NCBI RefSeq assembly: GCF_009497895.1
Contig: NZ_CP033116.1
Span: 3,844,001 to 3,908,000, forward strand
Source: Halopseudomonas pelagia
Lineage (GTDB): Bacteria; Pseudomonadota; Gammaproteobacteria; Pseudomonadales; Pseudomonadaceae
Length of the DNA: 64,000 nt
Direction of reading: 5' to 3'
This document shows positions 12,683-22,044 of this stretch, one piece after another (the stretch's first letter is position 1; every line of letters begins with the position of its first letter). The translations under genes were made by a program, and so were the position numbers. Under the pieces are notes generated by a model, which was not told the DNA's origin, ran no database searches, and saw nothing but the letters and a program-made list of their open reading frames with translations.

Positions 12683-12811
12683 TTACTGTCGCCGGCAGCG
12701 CTCCGAGCAGTATTTCACCTCTGCCCAGCAGCGCGCCCATTTCTTGCGCCAGCGAAACGGCAATCCGCATGTGGCACAGGTCTTTACCGGCACATCATAT
12801 TTGCTCTTCAT
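12683..12811 (-). CDS. DUF2256 mini Cys-rich protein
   Basis: 42 residues. The sequence [16 protein letters not shown], then [11 protein letters not shown], gives C-x2-C and C-x3-C pairs spaced like a small zinc ribbon, diagnostic of DUF2256. Function is unknown. It starts 13 bases after the photolyase stop with no clear ribosome-binding site, so translation may be coupled to the photolyase gene. The longer frame upstream is only a shadow of the photolyase gene and was not used. Confidence 0.8.
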   Translation of the reverse strand: MKSKYDVPVKTCATCGLPFRWRKKWARCWAEVKYCSERCRRQ

Positions 12812-12824
12812 CGAGTTTGGCAGG

Positions 12825-14369
12825 TCACAGCGGCTGACCAGCGTCGAGCCGCGCCAACAGCTTTTCGCCCCAGGCCCACAGCGCCTGCTGCTTGGCATCC
12901 GGCATGCGGTCCAGGTTGCGATAGACCATGGCCAGGCGATGATTGGCGCCGAGCTTGTCCCGGTGACGCATGAGAAAATGCCAATACAGCGAGTTGAACG
13001 GGCAGGCCTTTTCACCAGTCTGTTCGGTCACCTTGTAGGCGCAACCCTTGCAGTGATTGGACATGCGCTTGATGTACTGGCCACTGGCACAATAGGGTTT
13101 CGAGCCTAGGTAACCGCCATCGGCATGCATGACCATGCCTAGCGTATTGGGCAGCTCGACCCAATCAAAGGCATCCATATAGACCGCCAGATACCAGTCA
13201 CATATCTGCTTGGGCTGAACGCCGGTGAGCAGTGCAAAGTTTCCGGTCACCATCAGCCGTTGAATATGGTGCGCGTAGGCGTGTTCCAGCGTCTGGCCGA
13301 TAGCCTGGCTCATGCAGTTCATCCGGGTTTCGCCGGTCCAGTAGAACTCCGGCAAATCACGCTGGTTACCCAGAGCGTTGCGCTCGGCATAATCCGGCAT
13401 CATCAGCCAGTAGATACCGCGCACATATTCGCGCCAACCGAGTATCTGGCGGATAAAGCCCTCCGCCGCATTCAGCGGAATATCACCGGCCTGCCAGGCG
13501 ACCTGCACGTCCAGACACACGCGCCGCGGATCAAGCAGACCGACATTCATCGCCGCGGCGATACGCGCATGAAACAGGTAGGGTTGGTTGTCTGCCATGG
13601 CATCCTGATAGTCGCCAAAAGACGGCATGCCCAACTCCAGAAAATGCGCCCACAGCATCTCTGCGGCGTCCCGGGTGACCGGGTAATCAAAACCCTCCAG
13701 TACGCCATAGTGATCGGCGAAACGCTCGGCAACCAGCGCCTGCACCTCCTGAGTAATGGCGTCAGATGGGAAATGCGGCTGAGGTGGAATCTCCACCGAA
13801 GCCGGCAGCGCCTTGCGGTTGTCCGCGTCGTAGTTCCAGGCACCGCCGGCAGGCCCGCCATCAGGGTCCATCAACAGGTGGGTATGTTTGCGCATCTCCC
13901 GGTAGAACAGCTCCATACGCAGCTGTTTGCGGCCTTTTGCCCAAGCTTCAAAGCGTGACTGGGTACAGAAAAAGCGCTCGTCATCACGCAGCTGCAGCTC
14001 AGGCCATCGCTGCTGCGCTTGCTGGAAAATATCCAGTAGACGCCACTCGCTGGGCTTGCACAGCAGGATCCGCTCGGGTGCGAGTCGCGTGCGGGCACGC
14101 TCCAGCTCGCCAAGCAAGGTTCCGCTATTGCCTGCGTCATCAAGCCTTACGTAATCAACCGTGAAACCCTCTGCGCGCAACTGCTCGGCGAAATGGCGCA
14201 TGGCGGAAAGAACGAAGAGGATTTTCTGCGGGTGATGAGGGACGTAACGACCCTCTTCCATCACCTCGGCCATCAGTATCCGGTCCCGTTGCGGATCGGC
14301 ATCACGCAGCGAACTGATAGCGTCGTCGAGCTGATCCCCGAGAATCAGAATGAGGTGGCGCACGCTCAT
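12825..14369 (-). CDS. FeS-BCP/CryPro photolyase-cryptochrome (DPRP family)
   Basis: 514 residues of the deoxyribodipyrimidine-photolyase-related family, whose characterised members are (6-4) photolyases with FAD, a lumazine-type antenna and a 4Fe-4S cluster. Seen: N-terminal [12 protein letters not shown], the FAD-domain region [11 protein letters not shown], and the cysteines expected to hold the cluster (C of NCMSQAI, both in CKGCAYK, and [11 protein letters not shown]). The ATG at 14369 gives [13 protein letters not shown] after an AGGGG site; ten upstream residues in frame look spurious. Light-driven repair of UV lesions is likely; a pure photoreceptor role cannot be excluded. DUF2256 follows immediately. 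Confidence 0.92.
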   Translation of the reverse strand: MSVRHLILILGDQLDDAISSLRDADPQRDRILMAEVMEEGRYVPHHPQKILFVLSAMRHFAEQLRAEGFTVDYVRLDDAGNSGTLLGELERARTRLAPERILLCKPSEWRLLDIFQQAQQRWPELQLRDDERFFCTQSRFEAWAKGRKQLRMELFYREMRKHTHLLMDPDGGPAGGAWNYDADNRKALPASVEIPPQPHFPSDAITQEVQALVAERFADHYGVLEGFDYPVTRDAAEMLWAHFLELGMPSFGDYQDAMADNQPYLFHARIAAAMNVGLLDPRRVCLDVQVAWQAGDIPLNAAEGFIRQILGWREYVRGIYWLMMPDYAERNALGNQRDLPEFYWTGETRMNCMSQAIGQTLEHAYAHHIQRLMVTGNFALLTGVQPKQICDWYLAVYMDAFDWVELPNTLGMVMHADGGYLGSKPYCASGQYIKRMSNHCKGCAYKVTEQTGEKACPFNSLYWHFLMRHRDKLGANHRLAMVYRNLDRMPDAKQQALWAWGEKLLARLDAGQPL

Positions 14370-14519
14370 CGTCGCGCCCCTAATTGCCGAACATCCCACC
14401 TCATGGTCAAGCCTTGCGTGGCAAACTGAAGCGATTACTCTAACTCAGCTCATGCTGCAGCCAGCCCGCGCTCTGTAACCAGACCTTTCAGAGGCATTGG
14501 TTGTCGATTAGACAGCCAT

Positions 14520-15035
14520 TTAGAGCTTGTCGAGTTTAGGGTCGCCATTGACCTTGGCCAGCTTATCCAGAATCCCCATACCGAAGGCTGAGACCACGAA
14601 GGTCATATGGATGATCACGTACCACATCATCTTGTCATTAGGGATATTCTGCGCGTTCATAAAGACTTTCAGCAGGTGAATTGACGAAATCGCGACGATC
14701 GACGCAGCCACTTTCATCTTCAAAGAGCCGGAGTCCATCTTGCCCAGCCAACTGAGCTTTTCCTTGCCTTCATCGATGTTCAGCTGAGACACGAAATTCT
14801 CATAGCCGGAGATCATCACCATCACCAGCAACCCTCCCACCAGCGCCATATCTACCAGCGACAATACGACCAGAATCAGATCGGCCTCGGCAATCGCAAA
14901 CAGATTGGGGACAAGGTGGATCACTTCCTGGAAAAATTTCACCGCCAGCGCAAAGAGCGCGAGGGATAGGCCCAGATAGATAGGCGCCAGAATCCAACGC
15001 GCCGAGTACAACAAATTTTCCAGTAACCTTTCCAT
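14520..15035 (-). CDS. UPF0114 (YqhA/TIGR00645) inner-membrane protein
   Basis: 171 residues with about four hydrophobic helices: after the [20 protein letters not shown] start, at [21 protein letters not shown], and two C-terminal segments ([33 protein letters not shown]). The loop [14 protein letters not shown] is a hallmark of this widely conserved family, whose function is unsettled. It is followed toward the photolyase by about 150 bases with no recognisable terminator. Confidence 0.88.
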   Translation of the reverse strand: MERLLENLLYSARWILAPIYLGLSLALFALAVKFFQEVIHLVPNLFAIAEADLILVVLSLVDMALVGGLLVMVMISGYENFVSQLNIDEGKEKLSWLGKMDSGSLKMKVAASIVAISSIHLLKVFMNAQNIPNDKMMWYVIIHMTFVVSAFGMGILDKLAKVNGDPKLDKL

Positions 15036-15093
15036 ACCATCCTCACCCTCTCAAATTGGACATTCAGAAACCGCCGCTACAGTTGTTCACAGT

Positions 15094-15111
15094 ATCTGTG
15101 GATAACTCTGT
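15094..15111 (+). repeat. 18-base direct repeat with DnaA-box match, copy 1
   Basis: ATCTGTGGATAACTCTGT, identical to the copy 255 bases away. The TGTGGATAA core is at 15097-15105. Confidence 0.75.
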
Positions 15112-15348
15112 GGGCAGTAGCTTGGCAAGCCACCCCAGCCCATAAAGAACAAGGCTTGGCAGGCAACGTGCAAAAAACAACCAGCGCACCCGACTATATT
15201 GCACAGAACCTGTACAAGGCGACGGCACATGGCGCCTGTAGCGCCACCTTATAACAAAAAAAGGGCAACCCAGCCGCTGGTATTTTTTTCCCTGAATCGG
15301 TTATTGACAATGTCACAAAATCCACCAGCGGCGTGAACTACCCACAAA

Positions 15349-15366
15349 ATCTGTGGATAACTCTGT
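15349..15366 (+). repeat. 18-base direct repeat with DnaA-box match, copy 2
   Basis: Same 18 bases as copy 1 with TGTGGATAA at 15352-15360. The following 40 bases share a scattered match with those after copy 1. Confidence 0.75.
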
Positions 15367-15435
15367 AGATAGATTCGGGAGAGCCACGCCCAGGGCCTAT
15401 AGCTCCGGGCTCAGCGCCAATTGGTTACGCGTTGA

Positions 15436-17874
15436 TCAAAGTAGACTGTCCGGTTTCGCCTCGGACTTGGCGCTTTCCTCGCTCTCCTCTTCCTCGTCAT
15501 CACGCTCAGCAATCTCGCGAAGCCGATCAACAACTCGGGCATTGATAGTGCCCTCGGGGAAATGGCCCTGATCATCCGCTGTGCCCGGCTCGTCCCCCGC
15601 CAGCAGACCCAGGGCCTGATCGACGTGACTCACCGCATAGATATTGAACTGGCCCGCGCGTACGGCCTCCAGCACGGTGTCGTCGAGCATCAGATTGGGT
15701 ACGTTGGAGCGCGGAATAATTGCACCCTGTTCGCCAGTCAGGCCACGCGCCTGGCATAGCCGGAAAAACCCCTCGATCTTCTCGTTCACACCACCGACCG
15801 CCTGCACTTCACCAAACTGGTTAATTGAGCCAGTAATGGCGAAGCCCTGCTTCAAAGGGATCCGCGACAACGCCGAGATCAGCGCGCAAACCTCACCCAG
15901 CGAGGCGCTGTCGCCATCCACATAACCGTAGGACTGCTCCAGTGCAATGCTGGCGGAGATCTCCAGAGGGAAATGCTGAGCGTAACGGCTTCCCATATAA
16001 CCGGTCAGAATCATCACCCCCTTGGAGTGAATCGGCTGGCCCAGATTAACTTCCCGCTCGATGTCCACAATCCCACTACCACCGGGGTAAACCGTGGCGC
16101 TGATGCGCGCCGGCACGCCGAATACCGAGTCGCCGACCTCCAGCACCGTGAGGCCGTTGCATTTACCGACTTCCGCACCCTGGGTATCAATCAGGATGAC
16201 CCCAGACAGCATGTCCTCGCGGATGCGGGCACTAACGCGGCCGGTGCGCATTTCCTTGGCCTGTAGCGCGCGGTCGATGTGAGCGGTATCAATCAGCGGG
16301 TCATTCGCCAGTTGCCGGGTAAAGTCGGCTTCGGCGACCAACTGGAAAATATCGCTGATGCGCGCCGACAAACGCTGTTGATGTTCTGCCAGACGCGCGC
16401 TGTGAGTCAGCACCCGGGCGACCGCCGCTGCGGTGAGCGGCGCCAGTCCTTCCTCGAAGGTACGCGTTTTGAGCAACTGCGCCATGCTTTCGATGCTGTC
16501 CAGCGTACGCGGCAGGTCTTCGTCGAAGTCCACCAGCACGCGAAACATTTCCTGAAAGTCGGGATCCACGTCCTGCAACGTGTAATACAGATGGCGTGAG
16601 CCGATAATGACGATCTTGACTGCCAGCGGAATCACTTCCGGCGTCAAGGTTACAGTGGTCAGCCGGCCCATATCGGCCCAGGGCGACTCCATTTTCAGCT
16701 GGCGGGAATGCAGCGCGCGCTTCAGGGCGTCCCAGACAAAGGGTTCCCCCAGCAATTTTTCCGCTTCCAATACCAGGTAACCGCCGTTGGCGCGGTGCAA
16801 TGCGCCGGGTCGAATATGCCGGTAATTGGTGATCAGCGCCCCCTGGTCAGAGCTGTATTCAATACGGCCAAACAGATTGTCATAGGATGGGTGCGGCTCA
16901 TGCACCACCGGCGCGCCGCCGCTGTCCGGGTGGCCGACGACCAGGCTCGGGCAATACTGCTCAGTCAATATCTGCTTTTTGTACGCTTCCGGACGGGCCT
17001 CGGGCGCGCGTTCCTCGACCAGCTGATCAATCACCGTCTTCAGTAGATTCTGCCGCATCGCGTGCAGGTAATCGCAGATGCCTTCGTTACCGGCGTACTG
17101 TTCGATCAGCGGATCAAGCAGCGGTTGAATCGCCTCGGTAATCGTCAGCTCGTTCAGTTCACGAAGCTGGTTGCTGGTTTCCCGTTTCCATTGCGGCAGG
17201 CTGGACAAGGCCTCATTGAGGACTTCCTCCAGCGCCGAAATATCCACATGAAAGCGCTCGCGCTCCTCCTCCGGCAACTGGGCAAACTCGGCTTCGTCCA
17301 GCGCTTTGCCCTCTTTCATTGGGGTAAAGGCAATGTTCTGCGCATCTCGGTAAACCGCAATGTTCTTTTCCAGCGCCTTGCGCTCCACCGAATCGATGGC
17401 CCGGTCATATCGCTGGTTGAAACCGCGGTCGATGGCGCTTTTTTTCTGCTGAAAAGCCGGGTGCTCGAATACGGCGGGAAAAGTTGCCAACAGGTTGTCG
17501 ATCAACTTGTCGATATCCGCCAGCAGCGCCCCTGCGGTACCCGGTGACAGGCTCAGCACACGAGGTTCACGCGGCTCGTCAAAGTTGTTCACATAGACGC
17601 AATCCTGCGGCGTGATCTGGCGCTTGGCCTCGGCTTTCAGGTAACGCATCACGTAGGAGAAACGCCCGGTGCCCGGCTCGCCCATGACAAACACGTTATA
17701 CCCAGGCCGATGCATGGCCACCCCAAACTGCATCGCCTCCACCGCTCGGTCCTGCCCAAGAATGCCGCGAAACGGCTCAAGCTCATCGGTGGTGACAAAC
17801 CCGAGGCTATCCAGATCAATAGGCACTGTGAGTTGTTCAGGGGTCAGGCGCATGGCAGCGGCTTTATTGCTCAT
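15436..17874 (-). CDS. Lon-like ATP-dependent protease (AAA_32, LonB type; AsrA-like)
   Basis: 812 residues. An N-terminal ATPase region has the P-loop-like GEPGTGRFS at about 65-73; the usual Walker lysine is an arginine. The C-terminal Lon protease domain has GDSASLGE with the presumed nucleophilic serine and a lysine in GGVNEKIEGFF. P. aeruginosa has a relative, AsrA (PA0779), tied to the heat-shock response to aminoglycosides. The role here is inferred as regulated proteolysis in the cytosol. The ATG at 17874 was chosen for its AAGGATG site; 45 residues upstream look non-coding. The acidic/serine-rich tail (DDEEEESEESAKSEAK) is unusual. Divergent from the amidase. Confidence 0.9.
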   Translation of the reverse strand: MSNKAAAMRLTPEQLTVPIDLDSLGFVTTDELEPFRGILGQDRAVEAMQFGVAMHRPGYNVFVMGEPGTGRFSYVMRYLKAEAKRQITPQDCVYVNNFDEPREPRVLSLSPGTAGALLADIDKLIDNLLATFPAVFEHPAFQQKKSAIDRGFNQRYDRAIDSVERKALEKNIAVYRDAQNIAFTPMKEGKALDEAEFAQLPEEERERFHVDISALEEVLNEALSSLPQWKRETSNQLRELNELTITEAIQPLLDPLIEQYAGNEGICDYLHAMRQNLLKTVIDQLVEERAPEARPEAYKKQILTEQYCPSLVVGHPDSGGAPVVHEPHPSYDNLFGRIEYSSDQGALITNYRHIRPGALHRANGGYLVLEAEKLLGEPFVWDALKRALHSRQLKMESPWADMGRLTTVTLTPEVIPLAVKIVIIGSRHLYYTLQDVDPDFQEMFRVLVDFDEDLPRTLDSIESMAQLLKTRTFEEGLAPLTAAAVARVLTHSARLAEHQQRLSARISDIFQLVAEADFTRQLANDPLIDTAHIDRALQAKEMRTGRVSARIREDMLSGVILIDTQGAEVGKCNGLTVLEVGDSVFGVPARISATVYPGGSGIVDIEREVNLGQPIHSKGVMILTGYMGSRYAQHFPLEISASIALEQSYGYVDGDSASLGEVCALISALSRIPLKQGFAITGSINQFGEVQAVGGVNEKIEGFFRLCQARGLTGEQGAIIPRSNVPNLMLDDTVLEAVRAGQFNIYAVSHVDQALGLLAGDEPGTADDQGHFPEGTINARVVDRLREIAERDDEEEESEESAKSEAKPDSLL

Positions 17875-18038
17875 CAAACATCCTTGCAAACGGGGGAGGC
17901 TTCTTAAAGGTGACGCCCATTGTTGCCCCCGCCGCTGCGAGTGACAAGCCCCATCCTGCGTGAACAGCGATGGTGCAGACTTTGCTAATGGTTTAGAGTA
18001 TTTGCTCAACCACCAACAAGACCCATAAAGGTTATGTC

Positions 18039-19529
18039 ATGTCTTTAAGCCCACAAGAGTATATGGGTAGCGACGCCACGGAGCTGGCCCGTCAAATAAC
18101 TGAAGGCCACACCACGCCAGCGGAATTATTGGACGTTGCCATTGCGCAATATCACCGCCTCAACCCGCAATTGAACGCCGTTTGCCAGCCGATGTTCGAG
18201 ATCGCCCGTCAGCGTGTCAAACAACCGCTCGCAGGCCCGCTGGCAGGCGTGCCGATATTGATCAAGGATGCCATCCAGGATTACGCAGGCTTGCCTACCG
18301 GCAATGGCAGCAAGGTGTTCAGCCGTATTCCTGCACGCCAGCATTCACATATCGTCCAACGCCTGTTGAACGCTGGCGCGGTCATTATGGGCAAAAGCAA
18401 CACGCCCGAGTTGGCGCTCAAGGGCGTCACCGATCCCGAAGCTTTCGGCCCTAGCCGCAACCCCTGGAACATGGCACATACCACCGGCGGATCCAGCGGC
18501 GGCTCGGCTGCTGCTGTAGCCTCTGGCATGGTACCGATGGCCGGGGCCAACGACGGTGGTGGCTCCATTCGTATCCCCGCGGCCTGTTGCGGCTTGTTCG
18601 GATTGCGTCCATCGCGGGGGCGGGTATCGGTTGGGCCGACACATGGCGAGATATGGGAGGGCGCTTCCAGTGACCTGGTGCTGTGCCGCAGCGTACGCGA
18701 CGCGGCTTTGGCCATGGACGTACTGGCCGGTCCCAATCGCGGCGATCCCTTTGTACTGGCGCCCGCAGCCCTGGCATTTCGTGATCTGGCCAAGCGCGAG
18801 CCTGGCGTGCTGCGCATCGGCTATAGCACCCGCTCACCGGTTGATACGCCAGTACACCCCGAGGCCATACGTGCGGTAAAGAATGCCGCCGAACTACTGC
18901 GCTCGCTGGGTCATGAAGTGGTAGAAGCCGAGCCTGTTTACGACGGCATGGCATTGGCGCGCTGTTATCTGAACATGTATTTCGGGCAGGTGGCAGCAAC
19001 GCTGGACCAGGCGCGGGAAATGGGTGCACGGGATGAAGAGTTCGAGTTACTCACGCGCACGCTGGCTGCGTTCGGGCGCAGTATGTCCAGCGCAACCTAT
19101 ATCAACAGTCACCGGCAGTGGAATCAGTTTGGCCAGGCGCTGGGCAGCTTCTATCAGCAACACGATCTGTTTATGACTCCAGCTCTGGCACATCCACCTA
19201 TCCGCCACGAGAAAGCCAACTTGCCGCGCAAACAGACGCGAGTGATCGAGCTGCTGCTGAACACCGGCCTGCTACCGTTACTGGCGCGTTGGGGGGCGCT
19301 GGACAATATGGTCAGTGACATGGCGCGGAAGAATCTGACCTACGTGCCCTTTACCCAATTGGCCAACCTGACCGGCACGCCAGCAATGAGCGTGCCGCTG
19401 CACTGGACCGCCGATGGCCTGCCGCTAGGCGTGCAATTCTGCGGCCCATCCGCCAGCGAGGCGCTGCTGTTGCAACTGGCCAGCCAACTGGAAGCGGCCC
19501 AACCTGGACCCATAAATGGCCGGCTATAA
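18039..19529 (+). CDS. Amidase-signature family amidohydrolase
   Basis: 496 residues. The amidase-signature triad can be placed as K76 (LIKDAIQ), S152 (TTGGSSGGSAAAV) and S176 (NDGGGSIRIPA). Members hydrolyse amide bonds; the substrate cannot be told from sequence. It is not GatA, since no gatC/gatB genes are adjacent. An AAGG lies about ten bases before the start. It is transcribed away from the protease gene and converges on the HemD-like gene. Confidence 0.9.
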   Translation: MSLSPQEYMGSDATELARQITEGHTTPAELLDVAIAQYHRLNPQLNAVCQPMFEIARQRVKQPLAGPLAGVPILIKDAIQDYAGLPTGNGSKVFSRIPARQHSHIVQRLLNAGAVIMGKSNTPELALKGVTDPEAFGPSRNPWNMAHTTGGSSGGSAAAVASGMVPMAGANDGGGSIRIPAACCGLFGLRPSRGRVSVGPTHGEIWEGASSDLVLCRSVRDAALAMDVLAGPNRGDPFVLAPAALAFRDLAKREPGVLRIGYSTRSPVDTPVHPEAIRAVKNAAELLRSLGHEVVEAEPVYDGMALARCYLNMYFGQVAATLDQAREMGARDEEFELLTRTLAAFGRSMSSATYINSHRQWNQFGQALGSFYQQHDLFMTPALAHPPIRHEKANLPRKQTRVIELLLNTGLLPLLARWGALDNMVSDMARKNLTYVPFTQLANLTGTPAMSVPLHWTADGLPLGVQFCGPSASEALLLQLASQLEAAQPGPINGRL

Positions 19530-19562
19530 GTGATATGCCCGGCTGACAAGCTGCCGCAGCAT

Positions 19563-19581
19563 CGGGGGCAATTCGCCCCCG
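19563..19581. other. GC hairpin between convergent amidase and HemD-like genes
   Basis: CGGGGGC and GCCCCCG form a perfect stem with a 5-base loop. There is no T tract, so it is only a weak terminator candidate. Confidence 0.3.
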
Positions 19582-19600
19582 TGGAAGCACCAGGCTTGCC

Positions 19601-20458
19601 TCAATCTGAATCGTTGTCCTCCACCCCGGGCACACCCAGCGATTTGACCAGCTCACGCACCAGCGGCTTCATAAAGAAACTGCTCTCCGGCATCAGATCA
19701 ACCTGAACGCCGCGTTCACGCAATTCATCAGCCACGATAGGCCCCACAGCCGCCACCTTAAGCTTGGCCAATGCCGCAATTAACGCAGGCTCACCGCATT
19801 GCCGACGGCCAATCTGAAACAGGCGGCGTACCTGCGTGGCGCTGGTAAAAGCAATCGCATCCAGTTGCCCGGCCAGAACCACCGTCACCAGTTCCTCGAC
19901 CCGCGCATCTTCGACATCATCGGCATACACGTATGGCGCAACGGTACTGACGTGAGCCCCGGCGTTGGCGAGAAAATCCACCAGCAGGCGATTAGGCTCG
20001 GTGCCATACAATTGCACCGCAATGCGCCTGTCGGACAGATCGCCAGCTTCCAGCGTCTTGATCACCCCTTCGGTAGTCGGCTCTACTGCGACCAGATCCG
20101 CCTTGAGGCCAATCTGTCGCAGTGCAGTGCCCGGCTTGGGGCCGCGCGTGAGTTTGCGCACATTGCCCAATTGGGCAATGAAATCATCGCGCAGGCTGCC
20201 GCCAGCACGCTCGGCTGCAGCCAGCAACCGGCGCAAGCCTTCGCCAGTCAGCAGGATCAAGTCATCATAGGGCTGCGCAATAAAGTCGGCGATCCAGGCT
20301 AGCACGGGCTCTTGATCCGGAGCATCGTGAATGGACACCAGCGGGCAGCGCAGTACTTCGGCACCGCGCTTGACCAGCATGGCCGCAAACAGATCCAGCT
20401 CACGGCTCTCGGGCAAGGCAATATAACGGCCCGTCAGGGGCAAGGTCGCGTCGGTCAT
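19601..20458 (-). CDS. HemD-family uroporphyrinogen-III synthase-like protein
   Basis: 285 residues covering the two-lobed HemD fold: GRYIALPESRELD at the N-terminus, LILLTGEGLRRLL, then DAIAFTSATQVRRLF and VAAVGPIVADELRERGVQ, as in the family. HemD closes hydroxymethylbilane to uroporphyrinogen III. It stands apart from any hemC and next to a patatin gene, so it may be a paralogue with another role rather than the main haem-pathway enzyme. Start at 20458 (MTDATLPLTG); the upstream extension is a shadow of the patatin gene. No strong ribosome-binding site is seen. Confidence 0.8.
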   Translation of the reverse strand: MTDATLPLTGRYIALPESRELDLFAAMLVKRGAEVLRCPLVSIHDAPDQEPVLAWIADFIAQPYDDLILLTGEGLRRLLAAAERAGGSLRDDFIAQLGNVRKLTRGPKPGTALRQIGLKADLVAVEPTTEGVIKTLEAGDLSDRRIAVQLYGTEPNRLLVDFLANAGAHVSTVAPYVYADDVEDARVEELVTVVLAGQLDAIAFTSATQVRRLFQIGRRQCGEPALIAALAKLKVAAVGPIVADELRERGVQVDLMPESSFFMKPLVRELVKSLGVPGVEDNDSD

Positions 20459-20558
20459 GGGATGGCTCACAGGCAAATGAAAGCCCATTGTGCTGCGCAG
20501 CAGGCGCATTGAAAAGCGCTGCTGCGCGCTACTTTTCCCTACGGCATTTTTGCACTGG

Positions 20559-22013
20559 CTATTTTTCCCAGCCCCGGCCGTGCACGATGGTATCCAGCTT
20601 GCGGCTGATAGCCGTGCAGTTACGGACCATTTCCACCTTCTCCCAGGTGGAACGTTCCCCCTCGTGCAGCAGCCGATGCATAGCCTCCCGCGAGGGCGCA
20701 GCGAGCAGGCGCAGCGGATGGTCCCAGCGATTGCGCAGGAAGATGTTGATGTCCGCGGTGTATTCCTGGCGCAGCACACCGTAAGTCAGATGCTGCATCA
20801 AGCTGATCACCGGGGATTTTATGCGGATGTTGTCGCGACTGAAGCGCATTGCTTCGGCGGTGGTGATTTTCAGAAAACGCGCCTGATAGGTCAGCAGAGT
20901 GCGGAACGGATTACTGGGTGCATCCGGATCCGGGGTCATCGCCAGCACCGCAGGGTTGGTCATGCTGGAAATAAAATGGTTAACGCCGAACAACCGCGCC
21001 AGGCGCTTGGCCGGCAGGTCGTCGGCAAAGGAGCCATCAATCCATTTCAAGTCAGGTAGGTAAGGCACCGTCTCGTTAGCGGCATTGCGGCACATCAGCG
21101 TGACCGGCGGGTAAATGCCGTAGATCGCGCAGGAAGCGGTGACCGCAGAACGAATCAGCACATTGGGCGAGGTGATGGCGTTCAACAAGCGCGGCGCCTG
21201 ACGTGGAGACAACCCAGTCACGGTGATATTCAGTTTGCGCCCGGTCAGCTCGAACGCCTCCTGAAAGGTCAGATCAGGAATAATCTTCGCCAGATAATCC
21301 TTGAGATTATCCGCATCCATTCTCGGTCTGGGATTGCCAAACAAGGACAGCGCCGGGCGTATCGCGGTGGTCTCATCCACCTCGTGGTGCAGGTTGTCCA
21401 GGCTCAGCCGGTGCTGGAGCTCATCATCCACATGCGTGCAAGCAGTTGCAGCGATGATCGACCCAGCGCTGGAGCCGGAAATGATCTCGGGCAACAAACC
21501 GTGATCAAACAGCGCCTTGACCACCCCCGCATGAAAAAAGCCCAGCACTGCCCCGCCGCTGAGCATCAACGCCGAACGCCCGTAACAATGGCTGGCACGT
21601 AAAAAGAAATCCTGCTTTTCTTCCAGCGCAATGATGCTGTCATCTACTTCATTCAGATCATCCAGCGCACCGCATATCTCTTCTACATACCGGGTGATCA
21701 GGTTCTTGGTGCCGAGCTTTGCCTTGTTATACAACGCCGGTTTGCCCATGCCGCCCAGATTCCCGTGCAGGCCTTCGTTCAGGACAAACAGCAGGTCGTG
21801 ATACTCGCGGCGAAAGCGCAGGTCCCGCACCTTGTCCAGGCGCTGGCGAATGGAGCGGTAGTCATAACTCTCGCAGGCATCGTTCTGCTTCCACTCGTCC
21901 AGCCCATGCTCTTCATCCCAGGCAGCCGCCATCTCGGCCCAATCCTGGTAATGCTCGGCCTGCTCCATGTCCTTTAACAATTGCTTGGTGCGCGGGCGTT
22001 CAAAGAGCTTCAT
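20559..22013 (-). CDS. Patatin-like phospholipase/lipase with DUF3336
   Basis: 484 residues. An N-terminal DUF3336 region (about 1-140) precedes a patatin domain with the glycine loop LSGGAVLGFFHAGV, nucleophile S182 in GSSAG, and the Asp-Gly of the dyad in KWIDGSFADD. DUF3336 plus patatin is the architecture of eukaryotic triacylglycerol lipases (yeast Tgl3-5, plant SDP1) as well as uncharacterised bacterial proteins. It lies 31 bases after the wax ester synthase/DGAT gene on the same strand, so it is likely co-transcribed. Release of stored neutral lipid is a reasonable inference; membrane phospholipid hydrolysis is the alternative. Confidence 0.9.
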   Translation of the reverse strand: MKLFERPRTKQLLKDMEQAEHYQDWAEMAAAWDEEHGLDEWKQNDACESYDYRSIRQRLDKVRDLRFRREYHDLLFVLNEGLHGNLGGMGKPALYNKAKLGTKNLITRYVEEICGALDDLNEVDDSIIALEEKQDFFLRASHCYGRSALMLSGGAVLGFFHAGVVKALFDHGLLPEIISGSSAGSIIAATACTHVDDELQHRLSLDNLHHEVDETTAIRPALSLFGNPRPRMDADNLKDYLAKIIPDLTFQEAFELTGRKLNITVTGLSPRQAPRLLNAITSPNVLIRSAVTASCAIYGIYPPVTLMCRNAANETVPYLPDLKWIDGSFADDLPAKRLARLFGVNHFISSMTNPAVLAMTPDPDAPSNPFRTLLTYQARFLKITTAEAMRFSRDNIRIKSPVISLMQHLTYGVLRQEYTADINIFLRNRWDHPLRLLAAPSREAMHRLLHEGERSTWEKVEMVRNCTAISRKLDTIVHGRGWEK

Positions 22014-22044
22014 TGGCTACCCCTCAAATGAGTATGATCGTGAA

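Larger units (their letters stand above)
15036..15435. other. 400-bp gap with two exact DnaA-box-like repeats
   Basis: No gene is seen. The gap separates the UPF0114 gene from the 3' end of the Lon-like protease gene. It contains two copies of an 18-base direct repeat (15094-15111 and 15349-15366), each holding TGTGGATAA, the exact reverse complement of the DnaA box TTATCCACA. Looser similarity continues for about 40 bases after each copy. A stretch rich in A and T (15249-15310) lies between them. Confidence 0.7.

Noticed and set aside
12812..13015. Longer version of the DUF2256 protein (110 residues)
   Set aside because: The upstream part lies in the photolyase gene in another frame; only the last 42 residues match the family.
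15036..15435. Chromosomal replication origin
   Set aside because: Only two DnaA boxes and no dnaA, dnaN, rpmH or other origin-linked gene nearby.
20459..20779. 107-residue N-terminal extension of the HemD-like protein
   Set aside because: It overlaps the end of the patatin gene out of frame and is Cys/Arg-rich, unlike the family.
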